Of a DNA stretch of 64,000 nt, positions 9,817-21,113 are shown piece by piece. The translations under genes and the position numbers were made by a program. The stretch is taken from the NCBI GenBank assembly GCA_009363875.1, contig CM018695.1, positions 65,966,907 through 66,030,906 on the forward strand, read 5' to 3'. A model generated the notes under the pieces. It did not search any database. It had not been told where the DNA came from and saw only the letters and a list, made by a program, of their open reading frames with translations. How positions within the stretch are numbered: position 1 is the first letter of the stretch; every line of letters begins with the position of its first letter. The DNA is from Mikania micrantha (Eukaryota; Streptophyta; Magnoliopsida; Asterales; Asteraceae).

Positions 9817-11427
9817 TCAAGTTCTTGGAATCACATCCAGTTGAGAAGCTTCATCCATGTTGAGTGACTCAAGGTTAGGCAATACTACCTCAAGATGGAT
9901 CTCTGGCAGATCTTTTGAATTCTGAATTTGGACTGTGGACGGTTGGTTTTCTCTGGGAATGATGATCTGCTGAGTATTTGCCTCTGCTGAAGGACTTCCT
10001 ACTTCTTCTGGATGTTGTAACTCAGAAGTAGATTCAGTTGACGGACCTGCCTGAGATGTAATTACTGTTTCAGATTGTGACATACTATTTTGTGCTGAAG
10101 TGGATTCTGCCAAGATTTGTCTTGAAGCTATTGGCAGTTCAACACGAAAGTCATCTTCTCTTGAGCTTTTGGAGATGTCTGTGGTAGCTGACTGTGAAAC
10201 TGGAACATACTCTTTCACCAGATTAAATGCAGATGTAAAACTATCAAGATCAAACAACCAATCAGGGCCTGTTCCAGGTTTATTGAGAGTATGTTCATTG
10301 AACTGAACATTTGCAGACTCTTCAATAACTCTGGAAGCTTTGATGTATACTCTATAAGCCTTAGCATTTGAAGAGTACCCAACAAAGTAGCCCTCTGCTG
10401 ATTTCTCAGCAAACTTGGCTAAGTAATCTTTAGTATTCAAGATGGTGCATTGACATCCAAATGGTTTGAGAAATCCAATGAATGGCTTTCTCTTATGCCA
10501 AATTTCATAAGGAGTCATACCATGTGACTTAACTACCAATATTCTGTTTTGGACATAACAGGCAGTGTTGACTGCTTCTGCCCAAAAAGTTATTGGGAGT
10601 TTGGCATCTGACAGCATGGTCCTTGCAGCCTCAATTAGTGTCCTATTCCTTCTCTCAGCAACACCGTTTTGTTGTGGAGTCCTAGGAGCACTAAATTGTC
10701 TTGTGATACCCTTAGATTCACAAAATGAATTTAAAATCTGATTCTTTAATTCTGTTCCCTGATCTGACCTGATTATTTTTACATGATGATCAATTTCATT
10801 CTCCACCCTAAGTATAAATGACTTTAGGGTCTCAGCAGTTTCATCCTTGGTATTCAAGAAAAATACCCAGGTATACCGAGAGAAATCATCAGTGATTACC
10901 AAACAATATGACTTTCTACCAAGACTTTTAACACTTGTGGGACCAAACAAGTCCATGTGCAGTAAATGCAGGACTGTTGTAATTGAATTTATCTCTTTAG
11001 CATGATGAGATGACTTATGTTGCTTACCCTTTAAGCATGCAACACATTTATCAATACAAATAAATTCCTTTGTTGGTAAACCAGTTACTAAGTTATTTCT
11101 GACAAGTTTATTCATAATTTTGAGGTTTACATGACAAAGTCTTCTGTGCCAAAGAGATGATTCATCAAGTGAAGCTTTTGAGACAAAGCAGCTTATATTA
11201 CTAAGAGGTGCAGCTGTGCTCATATCTAGCATATACATGTTATTTCTTCTAGGAGCTCTGAGTAGAATTTGATCATTTGGTATCACAAATCCTGGTTTCA
11301 GGACAATGCATTCATGCTCAGTAAACAACATGTTGTGCTTTTGATCACACACCTGTGATACACTTAGTAAATTGTAGTTAAGTTCTTTTACAAAATGCAC
11401 ATTCTCAAAGCTTACCTTACCATTTAT
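9817..11427 (-). pseudogene. Ty1/copia protease end and integrase
   Basis: Entering from the inserted LTR at 11427, the frame resumes at the C-terminal part of protease (GKVSFENVHFVKELNYNLLS). The GAG-pre-integrase HHCC zinc finger follows (LWHRRLCHVN and CVACLKGKQHKSSH). The integrase core has HMDLFGPT, IIRSDQGTE and NGVAERRNRT, supplying the D-D-E residues. A Ser/Glu-rich linker leads towards RT. A TGA at 9817-9819 interrupts the frame where relatives have Trp; the downstream RT is in the same frame, so this is a simple nonsense change. The apparent extra N-terminal codons up to 11538 belong to the solo LTR. Confidence 0.93.
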
Positions 11428-13799
11428 TGTCACACCCCGGGCCGGCGGGAACGGATCGGGTTTTCCCGTCGGGCGGAAGGTTCCCGGGGCGCGATATCTT
11501 TGAGTGATAATCAATTGATCAGATTGTTTACATAGCACATGAGATATAAATGAGAGATGCTAATCTTGACATGAAATAGAATTACAAAGTTAAATTACAT
11601 TGTACATCATAATTTAACTAAGTAAATCTAATCAAAAAGAATCAATGAGTTTATATCTTGAACTGTACAAGATATACAAAAGTGATTCACTGTTTTGTCA
11701 TATCAAAAGTATGCAGTCAAAAGTAAGCTAGGTCTTCTAAGAGTCCCCTAGCTTAACACTTGCACAATTGTATCTACACATGTCCGTCACCTGAGAAAAC
11801 ATGCATTTAAACAAAGTCAACACTAGGTTGGTGAGTTCATAAGTAAGTAAATTGAAAACCATTGAATTGATCATGCACACATCCACAATGTCATACTTGT
11901 TACTTGTAATACTTGTTTCATCTGTACCACCCAATGGCCTCTCCTTAGTTATATGTACAAGTAGTGTATCACCTGATCAAGTATGCTTATATATAGGGAA
12001 TCCTGAAAGGGTCAAGCCCAGACGCTATCCCACCACATACCTAGTCAAGTTCTACCCTACTTGCGATACAACTAAAGATATCCATTACCCGTTTATTCAT
12101 CGTATTTGATATGTACTCAGTTATTGTATTGATGATAGAATAATATACTGTATGGGGTTTATTTATCAAACCGAAGTGTTGATAACCCTCGATGTATTAA
12201 GGAATTTTAGATTAATATAATCTTGTCCTTGTATTATTCTATACTTGAGGTGGGTTAACTGATGATACTCTATTAATTATTAAGAGTGTGAGTTAACCCC
12301 TTGCAACTTGTCCTTGAACCATAGTGCATAGAGCCTAAAAGGAATCCATTGAAATCCTCACGTAATCAGATTTCAATGCATCCGATTTATCTCTACCACT
12401 TTGCATGTCTATTGTCCTCAACGAAATCTATTACTAGTAGTGTCACATGAGAGCAGATCACCTTCTCAACCTACTAGTCAATAGGGTTCTCGCTGGATTA
12501 ATTACTTATCACTGTAGATTAATATCACCATGTGTCGCTTACCAGAACCTGACTTGAGGTCGCCCTGTCACCGGTCATACGTTACCGGCCAATGAATTGT
12601 TACGATCAACATACTAGCCCTACAAGCTAGAGGTTTGTCAAACCTATGGTACCACTATGCTATCGTCGGTTTAGTCACGTCAAACTAACTGGTCAGCGAA
12701 TTAAAGGGGCTTACATGATCAACTTGAACAATTTGGCACATGATTGAAGTGATATAATGCAAACAGGTCAAATGTAATCAATTGTAATTGTATTCACTTG
12801 TACTCTTGTTCTCATTGTAATATGTTCTCCGTGATATTAACAAAGTTAAATAAGAGCTTGTCTTATTAAATTATGTTAATTCATTGAGTGAATGATGTTG
12901 TTATCATGAAATTACATTATCATGATTATCATTCCAGGTTCCTTGTTCTCTTGTAATATATGTTGAATTGAAAAGCTAAGTGCTATAAGAACTAGTCTTA
13001 TTACACTTACTTAATTCTTGTATCGAATGATGTAATAAAGATGTGTTATCTTTATATCATTCTTATGTCTTGTTCTTGTCATCTTGATTCTTGTAATTGT
13101 TTCTATGTTAATTCTTGTAAGAATAACCAGGTGTTGTAAGAGATAATCATACAACTATGTTATTCTATTGTTTTGATGAATTATGATATTATAATATCAT
13201 AATCATCTTATTTTCCCTGTCATCGTGCAATCATACAAACAAGCATAGAACGATATATGATAATAAACAATTTAATATCATTTAATCAAAGCATTAGCAA
13301 TATGTAAGCAAAACTTTTAAATAAATAAAAGTAAAGCATGTTTCTCAGCCCCGAGAGTTTAAAATCAATAAAGATTAAAGAAAAGGGGCATATGAACTCA
13401 CCTTGTAGTTGTTGTGTTTGACTTAGCTTAAACAAGAATGTACGCGCTCTTGATTGTACTTGAGTGTATTTTCACGATCCTGTATTGATTTCACGATGTT
13501 TATAACTTATTAGTATGAATTATAGGGATTTTATGTGTATGTATGTGTTAGCCATAAGCTTTGGCCCACACTCAAAGTCTTCGGTCTCTGTTGGCCCATC
13601 TTTATTTGTTATTGGTTCTTGTAATCCATAAACTTTCCTTGATTTATTCTTGTCTCATCTAGTTTGTATTAAAGCCCAATTGTAGTTTCATGAAGTCATG
13701 TTATAAGTTACAAGACTTTGTTGCAAAAATTGCCGTTTTGAAAGTAATCCCTTGGTTATCATACATATTAGTGTTGAGTTAAAGAGTTACAATAGTTCT

Positions 13800-14570
13800 T
13801 TAGTCATGTGGGCCAACAAATTAAGTTGGGCCAATGATATTGGGTGTTGAATCACAAAGGCCTTGCCAAAGGTTACAAAAGCTAGAGTTCAAGTGGCTTT
13901 GTGGGCCTTTATTGGGCCTCTAAGGAATTTGTTGGGCCAGAGATGGGCCCAGGCAATATTTGTTGGGCCTAATGTCAAAATGGGCTTTAGAAGTCAAAAG
14001 TGGGCCAGAAATAAGCTGTTGACCAAGTCAATGACAAAGTGGCTCCAAAATGAAGACAAGGGCCTCAAAATAGGCCTTGGATTAGTCTAGGTGGGCCTCG
14101 GGCTGATTTTACTGGGTCCAATGAGTTTTGTCTCTGGCCTTCACCAATAAAGTTAATGGGCCAAGCTGGGCCTAGCTTACAAGGGCTGAAACAATTATGG
14201 GCCTAGAATTTGGGCTGTTGGCCAAAATCGTGGCCTTGGGCCAAAAACAGTGGGCCTTGGGCCATAAACCGTGGGCCTTGAGCCATTCACTTTCTTTTGG
14301 GCCTTACAAGAGTTAATGGACCAATTGTAGAGGTATTGGGCCTGGAGTGGTGATGTGGGCCTACCAGTTTCGGGTGGGCCTAAGGAAAAAGGCTATGGGC
14401 CGGTTAAGGTTACTGGCCAACTTTGTGAAGTATGAGCCAACTCAGATCCTCTTTGGCTCTTATTAGGCAATATGAGACAAGTAGAGTTGGGCCAATAGTT
14501 GAGCTTCTGATAACCGATGTGGGCCTGAACAACTGGGCCGTATGGGCTGCTTTTCGAATGGATCTGGCCA
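13800..14570. repeat. GGGCC-rich segment of the solo LTR
   Basis: The words TGGGCC, TGGGCCT and TTGGGCC recur at irregular 10-50 base intervals on the + strand. It grades at 14600-14880 into a GGCCGAATG / GGTCGAATG-rich segment. Both are degenerate rather than strict tandem arrays. Confidence 0.7.
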
Positions 14571-15254
14571 ATGTTCATCAAGCAAATAAGTGAGTGTGTG
14601 TGTAGGTTGAAATGGAGCTGTGGCCGAAGGAGTGGTCTTGGTTGTGGCCAGCTGAACTGTTGGCGAATGGAGGCCCATTCGCAAGTTGGTGGTCGAATGG
14701 AGATCCACGAATGGGAGCCAAATGTACTGTGGAATAGTTAGGCTCGAATGTCTCATGGTCGAATGTAGTTGAGGCTGGCCGAATGAGAATGTTCCGAAGG
14801 GAGATGGTCTTGGTCGAATAGGCCATTCGGCCGGTCATTCGACAGCCTGAAAGGTGTGCTTCGGCCGTAGCATGGTCGATCTAGGGTCACCCCATAGTGG
14901 TGGTTTCGAGGATGGTGTAGGTTAGGAGGGGTTGTCATGGTGGTTTGTTCATCTAAAAGGGTTTTTAAACCGGTTGAAGATGGTGGTCGACCAAGGGTTG
15001 TAAAAACCCTAATTCTCGCTACATGTCTTCACAGATTACCTCGTTTCCAGTGGTGTAAAGCTTAGATCCGTTGTACTTTCTTGTAGAGGATGTCGAGGGC
15101 TACGTGTGGGCGAAAGAATCACTCGATTTGGTTGAGAAACAAGAATGTTATGAAGGTTTGAAGGTTGAGAAAACCCTAATATGGTGAAACCGGGATTTTG
15201 GATGTAGAGAGAGGTTGAGGATGATAGAAATGAGAGAAAACTCTCATTCTTGGG

Positions 15255-15262
15255 TTTTTATA
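15255..15262 (-). promoter_or_regulatory. TATA box of the solo LTR
   Basis: Minus-strand TATAAAAA lies about 790 bases inside the U3 end, upstream of a pyrimidine-rich leader. This sets the transcription direction of the LTR as minus. Confidence 0.55.
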
Positions 15263-16046
15263 CCCCGGGTGGTATCCGGGTTCGTTTTGGTTGCTCGGTT
15301 CGTAATTTCGTACGTTTTCCGGAAAATTACGCGTAGTTTAAATGGATTTAACTAAAAGGATTTAATTTAATTATTTTGATGAGCTTCAAAATTGTAAAAT
15401 ATTATTTATTTGATTTTATTAAATTATTTTCGTTCGTGACGTGTTTTCGTTGTCGTTTCGTCAGATCGCGTAACCTTCGCGCGTAATTCGTTCGAATCGT
15501 CACCCGAACGAATACGACGATGGTTTTGCTTTCTGACTTTTGTTTTCTACTTTTCAGTCATTATTTCAGAACTCTAAACTCACAGATATGTTTGTGTGAA
15601 TCGTCACCCGCGCAAACACACTGTCAGTTCGTTATTCTAAAATAACACTGCATTTATGTTTTAATTGTGTTTCCTCACTGTCGGACTCAACTATACTTTC
15701 TGTTTTCACATTGTTCTTGTACTGACTTGTCGGCCATCTGATTCCTGTCATCTGTGGACATCAGATCGCAACCGATATGTTTCTGAATATCGTTTGAATA
15801 CCGTTGTTTCTCATGATTTGTTGTGTTAACTGTAATTAAGTTTTTCACTTAATAAACACAACTAATGTTTCAAATGTGTGTTGTACTTAATGTATTTAAG
15901 TTTACACTAAAATACGTACAACTGTGTATTGTATTCTGAATTCTGTTAATGCGATAACTGTTCATGTACATGTATTTACACATAGTATAAAGTGAAAGTA
16001 CACATACCGTACGGACTTGCCGGACGATCTGGTACTTGATGTTACA

Positions 16047-16237
16047 TTTATGATTGTGCCCCTACCTGTTATGTACCCTCCTACTGGATCACTTCCAAAA
16101 GCAACAGATCCTCCAAAGAATGGTTCATATTTGTGCAAGAGGGTCTTGTTGCCTGTCATGTGCCTGGAGCAGCCACTGTCAACTATCCACAAGTTCCCTT
16201 TTGATTCCAGCTGTCCCTGCACATGACCAGAAATTAG
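16047..16237 (-). pseudogene. Ty1/copia protease N-terminal part
   Basis: This follows the gag stop in the same frame. It encodes QGQLESKGNLWIVDSGCSRH with the aspartic protease DSG active site, and is cut by the solo LTR after GRGTI. Its continuation is found at 11427 downward. The shared frame with gag points to translation as a gag-pol fusion through the intervening stop. Confidence 0.9.
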
Positions 16238-18931
16238 TTAGTTTCTGATGGGAACCCAAGCCCATGTGGTCTTGGGTTTGCCATTTGCATCATTGTAAGT
16301 AAATTTCTTTGATATCATCCTAGATGGGACAGATGATGTGCTTGCTTCTGATGGGAGTGATGGCTTATCAATTGATTCCTTCTTCTTCCATACTTGTTTT
16401 GCCTTTTGAGTTGTCGGAAGACTTGGTTTCTTTTGATAGTGATCGGAAGCTACTTTTCGTTTTTCTTCCGATGGTCTTCTTCCGAAGAAAAATGATTTCT
16501 TTTGCTTGTTGAAAGCATTCCTTTGATGAGCTTCCGAGGTTCCTTTTCTATCGGAAGCTTCCTTTTTCTTTGCTTCCGATGCTTTCTTTTCAAAAGCCCT
16601 TTTATTTTGCTTCTTCCTATTATTGGAGGTACTTGCTTCCGACACCCTCTTGACTGAATTTCTTCTCTGTTCTTCCGAAGAGGTAGATGACTGATTCCAA
16701 CTGTTCTTTGTTCCTCTTCCCTGTAATGTTGAGAAAATTCTGCTTCTTGGATTATAGAAGCAATCAGCAGCAAAATGATTCTTTTCACCGCACATCAGAC
16801 ATAGAGTTTGACTGTTGGGAGAGTGTTGCTGCTGATTCCTTTTAACGAAGTCTGAGCTTTGATCCTCAGAGAGTGATGATTTGGATGTTCCAACATACTT
16901 GTTAGTCTTAGACTTTGCCTGTTTCCCTGGAGAGTTGATATTTCTCTCCATTGATCTACCTCTTTTTGACTTGTCAGATGGGCAAGTCACATACTCATCT
17001 GAGGAGATATTTTCTGGGGTTTTAGCTTTGATAAAAACTGTTGAATGTTTCTTAGTTTTCTTATTTTGTTTCTTAATTTTCAAAGCTTGTTTTTCTTTTA
17101 CTGATTTAATAGGAATATCATCCTCATCTGAGCATGTTGAGGTACTTGGATTAGAGGGATTATCCGTTTGAACCACCTTGTGTATATCCAATTCCTCATT
17201 GTACACAAGGTCAACTGGTGGTTTACACCTAACATCTGCTATGGAAGTATAAGCAGATGGAGGTTCTACTCTGTTATATCCCAAACCAGCCCCATGTTTA
17301 TTCACTAGTTCAGTTGTGCTGCTCATCCCTAAAAGTTTTTCATATTTTTCACCTTGGCTTAGAAATTTGTCTCTGTAAGACTCAGCCAATACAAGTTCAG
17401 TCTTGGCAGTGGTTAGTCTTTCTAAAAGATTTTTAATTTGACACTGTTTGTTAGTATCTTCATGTTTTAAACTTGAAATAGTCTTTTCCATTTCTTCAAT
17501 CTTTTCTTTGTAATTTCTTTCAACCTCAAAGAAATTTGCCTTGACAACTTGTAGAGACTCAAGCTCGTTACAGAGTTGGGAATTTATTTTCTTATAAATA
17601 GTTAATGTTTCTAAGCATTCAGGTGAGCACATGTTATCAGTTACCTTGCTTGAGGAAGATGAGTCATTTGCCATCAAGGCACTGTTGGAGATGGAAGGAT
17701 CCTCAGCTTGAAAGCTCCAATCTGAAAAGTCTTGTTCTGCAATGTTTGCATTGTTTGTTGAGCTTGACAGTCTTTGTTGTGATTGCCCAGACGGTGTTGG
17801 CTGAGTTCCTGTGGTCTTGCATTCCCTGGCGAAGTGGCCCAATTGTTGACAGTTGAAGCATTTAAGCTTGGACTTGTCAAGACCAAATCCAGTTTTCATA
17901 TTGTGTTTTTTAAACTGCCTTCCAGTTCTCTGATAGAACTTCTTTGCTCGATAGGAAATCATGGCCATCTGGTAATTTATGTCCATTTCTTCTAAGTCAT
18001 CTGCAGGAATTCCATCTAAATCTTCTTGACACAGTTGGAAGTAGTTGGTTTCTTCAGCCATAAAAGCTCCTTGCCCAGATGTTGGTAGTGAAGTTGGGTT
18101 TGAGAGATGATTTGGGTGTGAGTTTGATGGAGTTAAAGTTTCAGGAAGTGTGACATTGGGTATGGATGTAGGATGGTAGATGGGTTGGAAGCTTTGATAT
18201 GGAGGATTGTTGATGGGAGCATAAAGAGCGGCTGAACCAGATGGTAAATGGGAGAATTTAGATTCTTGAGCATCTAGTTCCATCTGATAGGCACTGAGAA
18301 TACCAAACAACTCGCCCAAAGTTAGAGTCTTCAGGTTTTCTGTTCTTCTTATAGTAACAGAATATATGTTCCATGCCTTTGGAAGGGATCTCAGAAATTT
18401 TCTAAGCACATCTTGATTATCCAGAATCACACCTGCAGTTGTCAATTCATCTACAAGTTGGACATACCTTAGATACTGAGATGACATATTCTCATTGTTT
18501 TGTTGACAAAAATTCTCAAATTTTTGTTTCAGCATATCTTTCTTGTTTTCTTTGACATCATCTGAACCTTCATACATCTGCTTTAAGGAGTTCCACAGTT
18601 CTTGAGCAGACTTGCATTTCTTGAATGCATGTATGATGGAGTTCGGTATTGACATCTGAATGAGCCAAAGAGCTTTAGAATCAACTTCCATCTTCTTGTA
18701 ATCTTCGTCTGAGTACATAGATGGATCTTTTGGTACTGCAGCAACTCCAGCACCAGCAGCAGCAACTGTAGGAATGTAGGGACCTTCAAGAACAGACTTC
18801 CAAAGTTTGAAGTCTTGGTTCCTGATGAACCCTTCCATTCTGACTTTCCAGGTATCGAAGTCTTCAGGTGTGAACATTGGTGGCTTGTTGAGAGTGCCAT
18901 TTTCTGTATCATGTTTGTTTAGAGCAGCCAT
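16238..18931 (-). CDS. Ty1/copia SIRE-type Gag
   Basis: 897 residues, intact. The N-terminus (PPMFTPEDFDTWKVRMEGF) and the region to about residue 230 match the UBN2/DUF4219-type copia capsid. A first CCHC zinc knuckle, CFNCQQLGHFARECK, lies near residue 350; a second, CLMCGEKNHFAADC, near 715. Between them is a coiled-coil-like stretch (about 460-540). The C-terminal part is basic, with repeated SEASDRK/SEEKRK-like blocks whose codons carry the TTCCGA word seen in the element's noncoding parts. It ends WAWVPIRN, then TAA CTA with the frame continuing into protease. The ATG at 18931 starts the conserved domain and lies about 90 bases below the PBS. Confidence 0.92.
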   Translation of the reverse strand: MAALNKHDTENGTLNKPPMFTPEDFDTWKVRMEGFIRNQDFKLWKSVLEGPYIPTVAAAGAGVAAVPKDPSMYSDEDYKKMEVDSKALWLIQMSIPNSIIHAFKKCKSAQELWNSLKQMYEGSDDVKENKKDMLKQKFENFCQQNNENMSSQYLRYVQLVDELTTAGVILDNQDVLRKFLRSLPKAWNIYSVTIRRTENLKTLTLGELFGILSAYQMELDAQESKFSHLPSGSAALYAPINNPPYQSFQPIYHPTSIPNVTLPETLTPSNSHPNHLSNPTSLPTSGQGAFMAEETNYFQLCQEDLDGIPADDLEEMDINYQMAMISYRAKKFYQRTGRQFKKHNMKTGFGLDKSKLKCFNCQQLGHFARECKTTGTQPTPSGQSQQRLSSSTNNANIAEQDFSDWSFQAEDPSISNSALMANDSSSSSKVTDNMCSPECLETLTIYKKINSQLCNELESLQVVKANFFEVERNYKEKIEEMEKTISSLKHEDTNKQCQIKNLLERLTTAKTELVLAESYRDKFLSQGEKYEKLLGMSSTTELVNKHGAGLGYNRVEPPSAYTSIADVRCKPPVDLVYNEELDIHKVVQTDNPSNPSTSTCSDEDDIPIKSVKEKQALKIKKQNKKTKKHSTVFIKAKTPENISSDEYVTCPSDKSKRGRSMERNINSPGKQAKSKTNKYVGTSKSSLSEDQSSDFVKRNQQQHSPNSQTLCLMCGEKNHFAADCFYNPRSRIFSTLQGRGTKNSWNQSSTSSEEQRRNSVKRVSEASTSNNRKKQNKRAFEKKASEAKKKEASDRKGTSEAHQRNAFNKQKKSFFFGRRPSEEKRKVASDHYQKKPSLPTTQKAKQVWKKKESIDKPSLPSEASTSSVPSRMISKKFTYNDANGKPKTTWAWVPIRN

Positions 18932-19033
18932 CTTAGATAGACACAGAAAATATGAGTGTTAAAACGATGAGATTTTATAAGAAATAGAATTGGTAACTTG
19001 ATGATGATTAGTCAGTCAAGTTCAAGAGCCAAA

Positions 19034-19045
19034 GCTCTGATACCA
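19034..19045 (-). other. Primer binding site (tRNA-iMet type)
   Basis: Minus-strand TGGTATCAGAGC matches the 3' end complement of plant initiator tRNA-Met. It sits two bases inside the LTR end (CCAACA). Confidence 0.9.
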
Positions 19046-19047
19046 CT

Positions 19048-19845
19048 TGTTGGATCGGGTTGCTTACTCTAAACAACACTTCACAAGTATTTCTTATACA
19101 ATCTAACAGATGCGGAATGTTCTGTTAGAATAATCTCACAAGCACTCAAAATGACAAAGTAATAATCCTTGAACACTAATAGGAACACACGAATAATTTC
19201 AAGCTCAAGGATATATTTCTCTCAAAGTCAGAAGTGTTTTACAACATATACAATGGGAGGTTATATAGCCGAGGCTACAACCGTATACACTTAGGAATAC
19301 AAGTTGGGTATACTAGACAAGTACATAAAGTAAAGCTTATTCTAGTATGTTGAGTGTCTTAACAGGCTAAGACACTCAGTCATGATCATTACATTAATAG
19401 ACATTGACTTTACAAAGGACTATTAAATACAAAGACATTTAATGTTGTTGATCTTCAAGGCTTCAGATGATCTTTTTCATTTAATGCAGCATGGGAGAGG
19501 TAAGGCGCTTTATCTGACTCATTACATGTTGTCTTTGTCTTTACTTAGACCAGCATGTCTTGTGTCAGTACCTTTTGTACTATGAGAGTAAGCTGCTACA
19601 GTCTTTGTCAGAGGATAAACCTAGGAAGTCTTTGTCTTCAGTGCATAAGAGGATTCCTCGGAAGCAGTTGTCTTGTATAACCTTCGGCAGGAACCAGCCT
19701 TCGGAAGCAATGCTGCTTCCGAAGAATCACTTCTTCCTTCCGAAGGTTTTTATTCAAAGAGGTTCCTATACTTAGACAAAATAAGAAGTTTGGTGAGCAT
19801 CAGCCCTTATTAGTCTTTACAAACCTATATTTTTCTTCATATATA
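19048..19845 (-). repeat. 5' LTR of the SIRE element
   Basis: The inner edge is fixed by the PBS; the outer edge is not clear, and I place it before the unrelated AT-rich repeat starting at about 19850. Minus-strand TATATAA at 19261-19267 is a plausible TATA box, giving a start near 19235. Several CTTCCGAAG-type words occur at 19655-19750. Confidence 0.7.
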
Positions 19846-19850
19846 TTATA

Positions 19851-20310
19851 ACTAGGTTAGTACCCCGTATATTAAACGGATTAAATGAAGAAATATAACT
19901 AATAATTATCAATTAAAATTTATAAAATATAAGATGATTTTTAATTTAAAATACGATTACAATTTCATATGATTTAATATTTTAAATATTAAAATAATAA
20001 TATTATTTCTGTAAACAATAACTTTTCAAAAACTTTGTTTTTCTTTAAACAATGTGTTTCAAATAATTGTTTTTGAAAATTTTAAAACTTATAATAATTT
20101 TTTTTAAAAAAAGTGTGCTTTTAATATTAATATATTTTAATGTATTAAAAAACCTTTTTTATTTTAAAAATATATAAAAAGTATATTTAAAATTTAATAT
20201 GATTATTTAATATTAGATGTATTTAATATGAGAGAGAGGGGGAAATGAAGGTTGGATTTCTCTAAAAACATGACATGTGGCACTACAAAACCTGTATTTA
20301 TTAGTATAGG
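19851..20310 (+). repeat. Helitron-like nonautonomous repeat, copy 1
   Basis: It opens ACTAGGTTAGTACCCCGTAT with a CCCCGT...ACGG stem and closes near ATGACATGTGGCA...TTATTAGTATAGG. A related copy with the same opening and closing words lies at 49182-49944. An AC-rich opening, AT-rich body and lack of a target duplication fit a small Helitron, but a clear CTRR-type end with hairpin was not resolved. Confidence 0.45.
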
Positions 20311-20324
20311 TATATTATTTAGGG

Positions 20325-20770
20325 GTGAGCACACAAAACCGATAACCGAAAAAAACCGAAACCGACTTAACCGATTGATTTACGTTAAGATATAGGGAAA
20401 AAACCGAGCCATTCGGTTACAATTTTGGTTTACGCATCTCCAATAACTAAAATAACCAAAATCGAGCAGATATCTATATTTTCAGGTATTTTTCATATGT
20501 TTTTTGGTATTTAAACCGTATTTATATGTGTTTGAACCATATTTTCATGCATTTGATGTAATTTTATTTATATGTATGCTTGAAAGAGGTTCAAAATACT
20601 TCAAAACAATCAAAACGAGTTTGATAACCAAATTTATAATTTCAAAATAATCACCACGAAAATAATTGAGCGAAATAACCAAAACCGACTCTATAACCGA
20701 AATAATCAAAACTAGTGTTTGGTTTCGGTTGCCAAAATTGTGACAACCGAACCTTCGGTTTTGGTGGAAT
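20325..20770. repeat. AACCGAA-rich degenerate repeat
   Basis: It begins AGGGGTGAGCACACAAAACCG and contains many ACCGAAACCGA-type words in both orientations (for example AACCGAACCTTCGGTTTTGG). It resembles a class of short dispersed plant repeats. No coding frame. Confidence 0.5.
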
Positions 20771-20904
20771 ATTGTTAAAATGACAAGTGTCATGCAACAT
20801 GCATTTAAACGCCAAACTATAGTCAAAGGAGGGGTTAACAAGATGTGATTTAACCATATTAAAAAACTAGACCACCCTCAATGCTATGAGTATTCTAATT
20901 ATCA

Positions 20905-21113
20905 TTTAATTGTAACCTAATGGTTACCCTCTTAGGTCTTCAGTTCAAATCTGGGCTAAAGCATATTTGTTGAAACAAAATCAGAAGGTTTACCCACTTG
21001 TAGGATTCCTTCTGATGTAGGCTCAAATGCATGCCTCATAGCGTCAAATTTAAAGGGACGGTTCAAATAACGTCTTAGAGGTCGTCATTCTAAGTCGTTC
21101 AAAAAAAATTAAG
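20905..21113 (+). repeat. tRNA-derived SINE
   Basis: It has a box-A-like TAACCTAATGGTTA (from ~20912) and a box-B-like AGTTCAAATCTGGG (to ~20955), 25-30 bases apart as in a tRNA gene. A non-tRNA body follows and ends in a short A run. It is not a folded tRNA gene. Confidence 0.6.

Larger units (their letters stand above)
11428..16046 (-). mobile_element. Solo LTR (~4.6 kb) inserted in the SIRE protease
   Basis: It begins TGTCACACCCCGG and ends GATGTTACA on the + strand; read on the minus strand this is TGTAACATC...GGGGTGTGACA, with typical TG...CA ends. A perfect five-base duplication, TTTAT, flanks it at 11423-11427 and 16047-16051. The protease codons on either side join up when it is removed. 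There is no coding sequence, internal second LTR, PBS or polypurine tract. The end sequences resemble those of the LTR at 2874-5178, so a gypsy/chromovirus origin is likely. A recombination-derived solo LTR is the simplest reading; a deleted LARD-type element is the alternative. Confidence 0.85.
5179..19845 (-). mobile_element. Ty1/copia SIRE/Maximus-type element, disrupted
   Basis: Read on the minus strand from 19.8 kb downward: 5' LTR, tRNA-iMet primer binding site, gag with two zinc knuckles, protease, integrase, RT, RNase H, a ~650-base linker, and an extra ORF after pol. The IN-before-RT order is copia, and the long gag plus an additional downstream (env-like) ORF is the mark of the SIRE/Maximus lineage. 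The 3' end, including the 3' LTR, is lost where the Tekay-like element sits at 5178. A 4.6 kb solo LTR splits protease from integrase. Pol also carries a nonsense codon. The upstream LTR limit (~19845) is approximate. Confidence 0.9.

Noticed and set aside
14393..14938. Several overlapping minus-strand open frames in the solo LTR
   Set aside because: They come from the GGGCC/GGCCGAATG word fields, overlap each other in different frames, and have no recognisable domain.
20905..20960. Possible tRNA gene
   Set aside because: Box A and box B words are present, but no cloverleaf or acceptor stem forms; it fits a SINE head instead.
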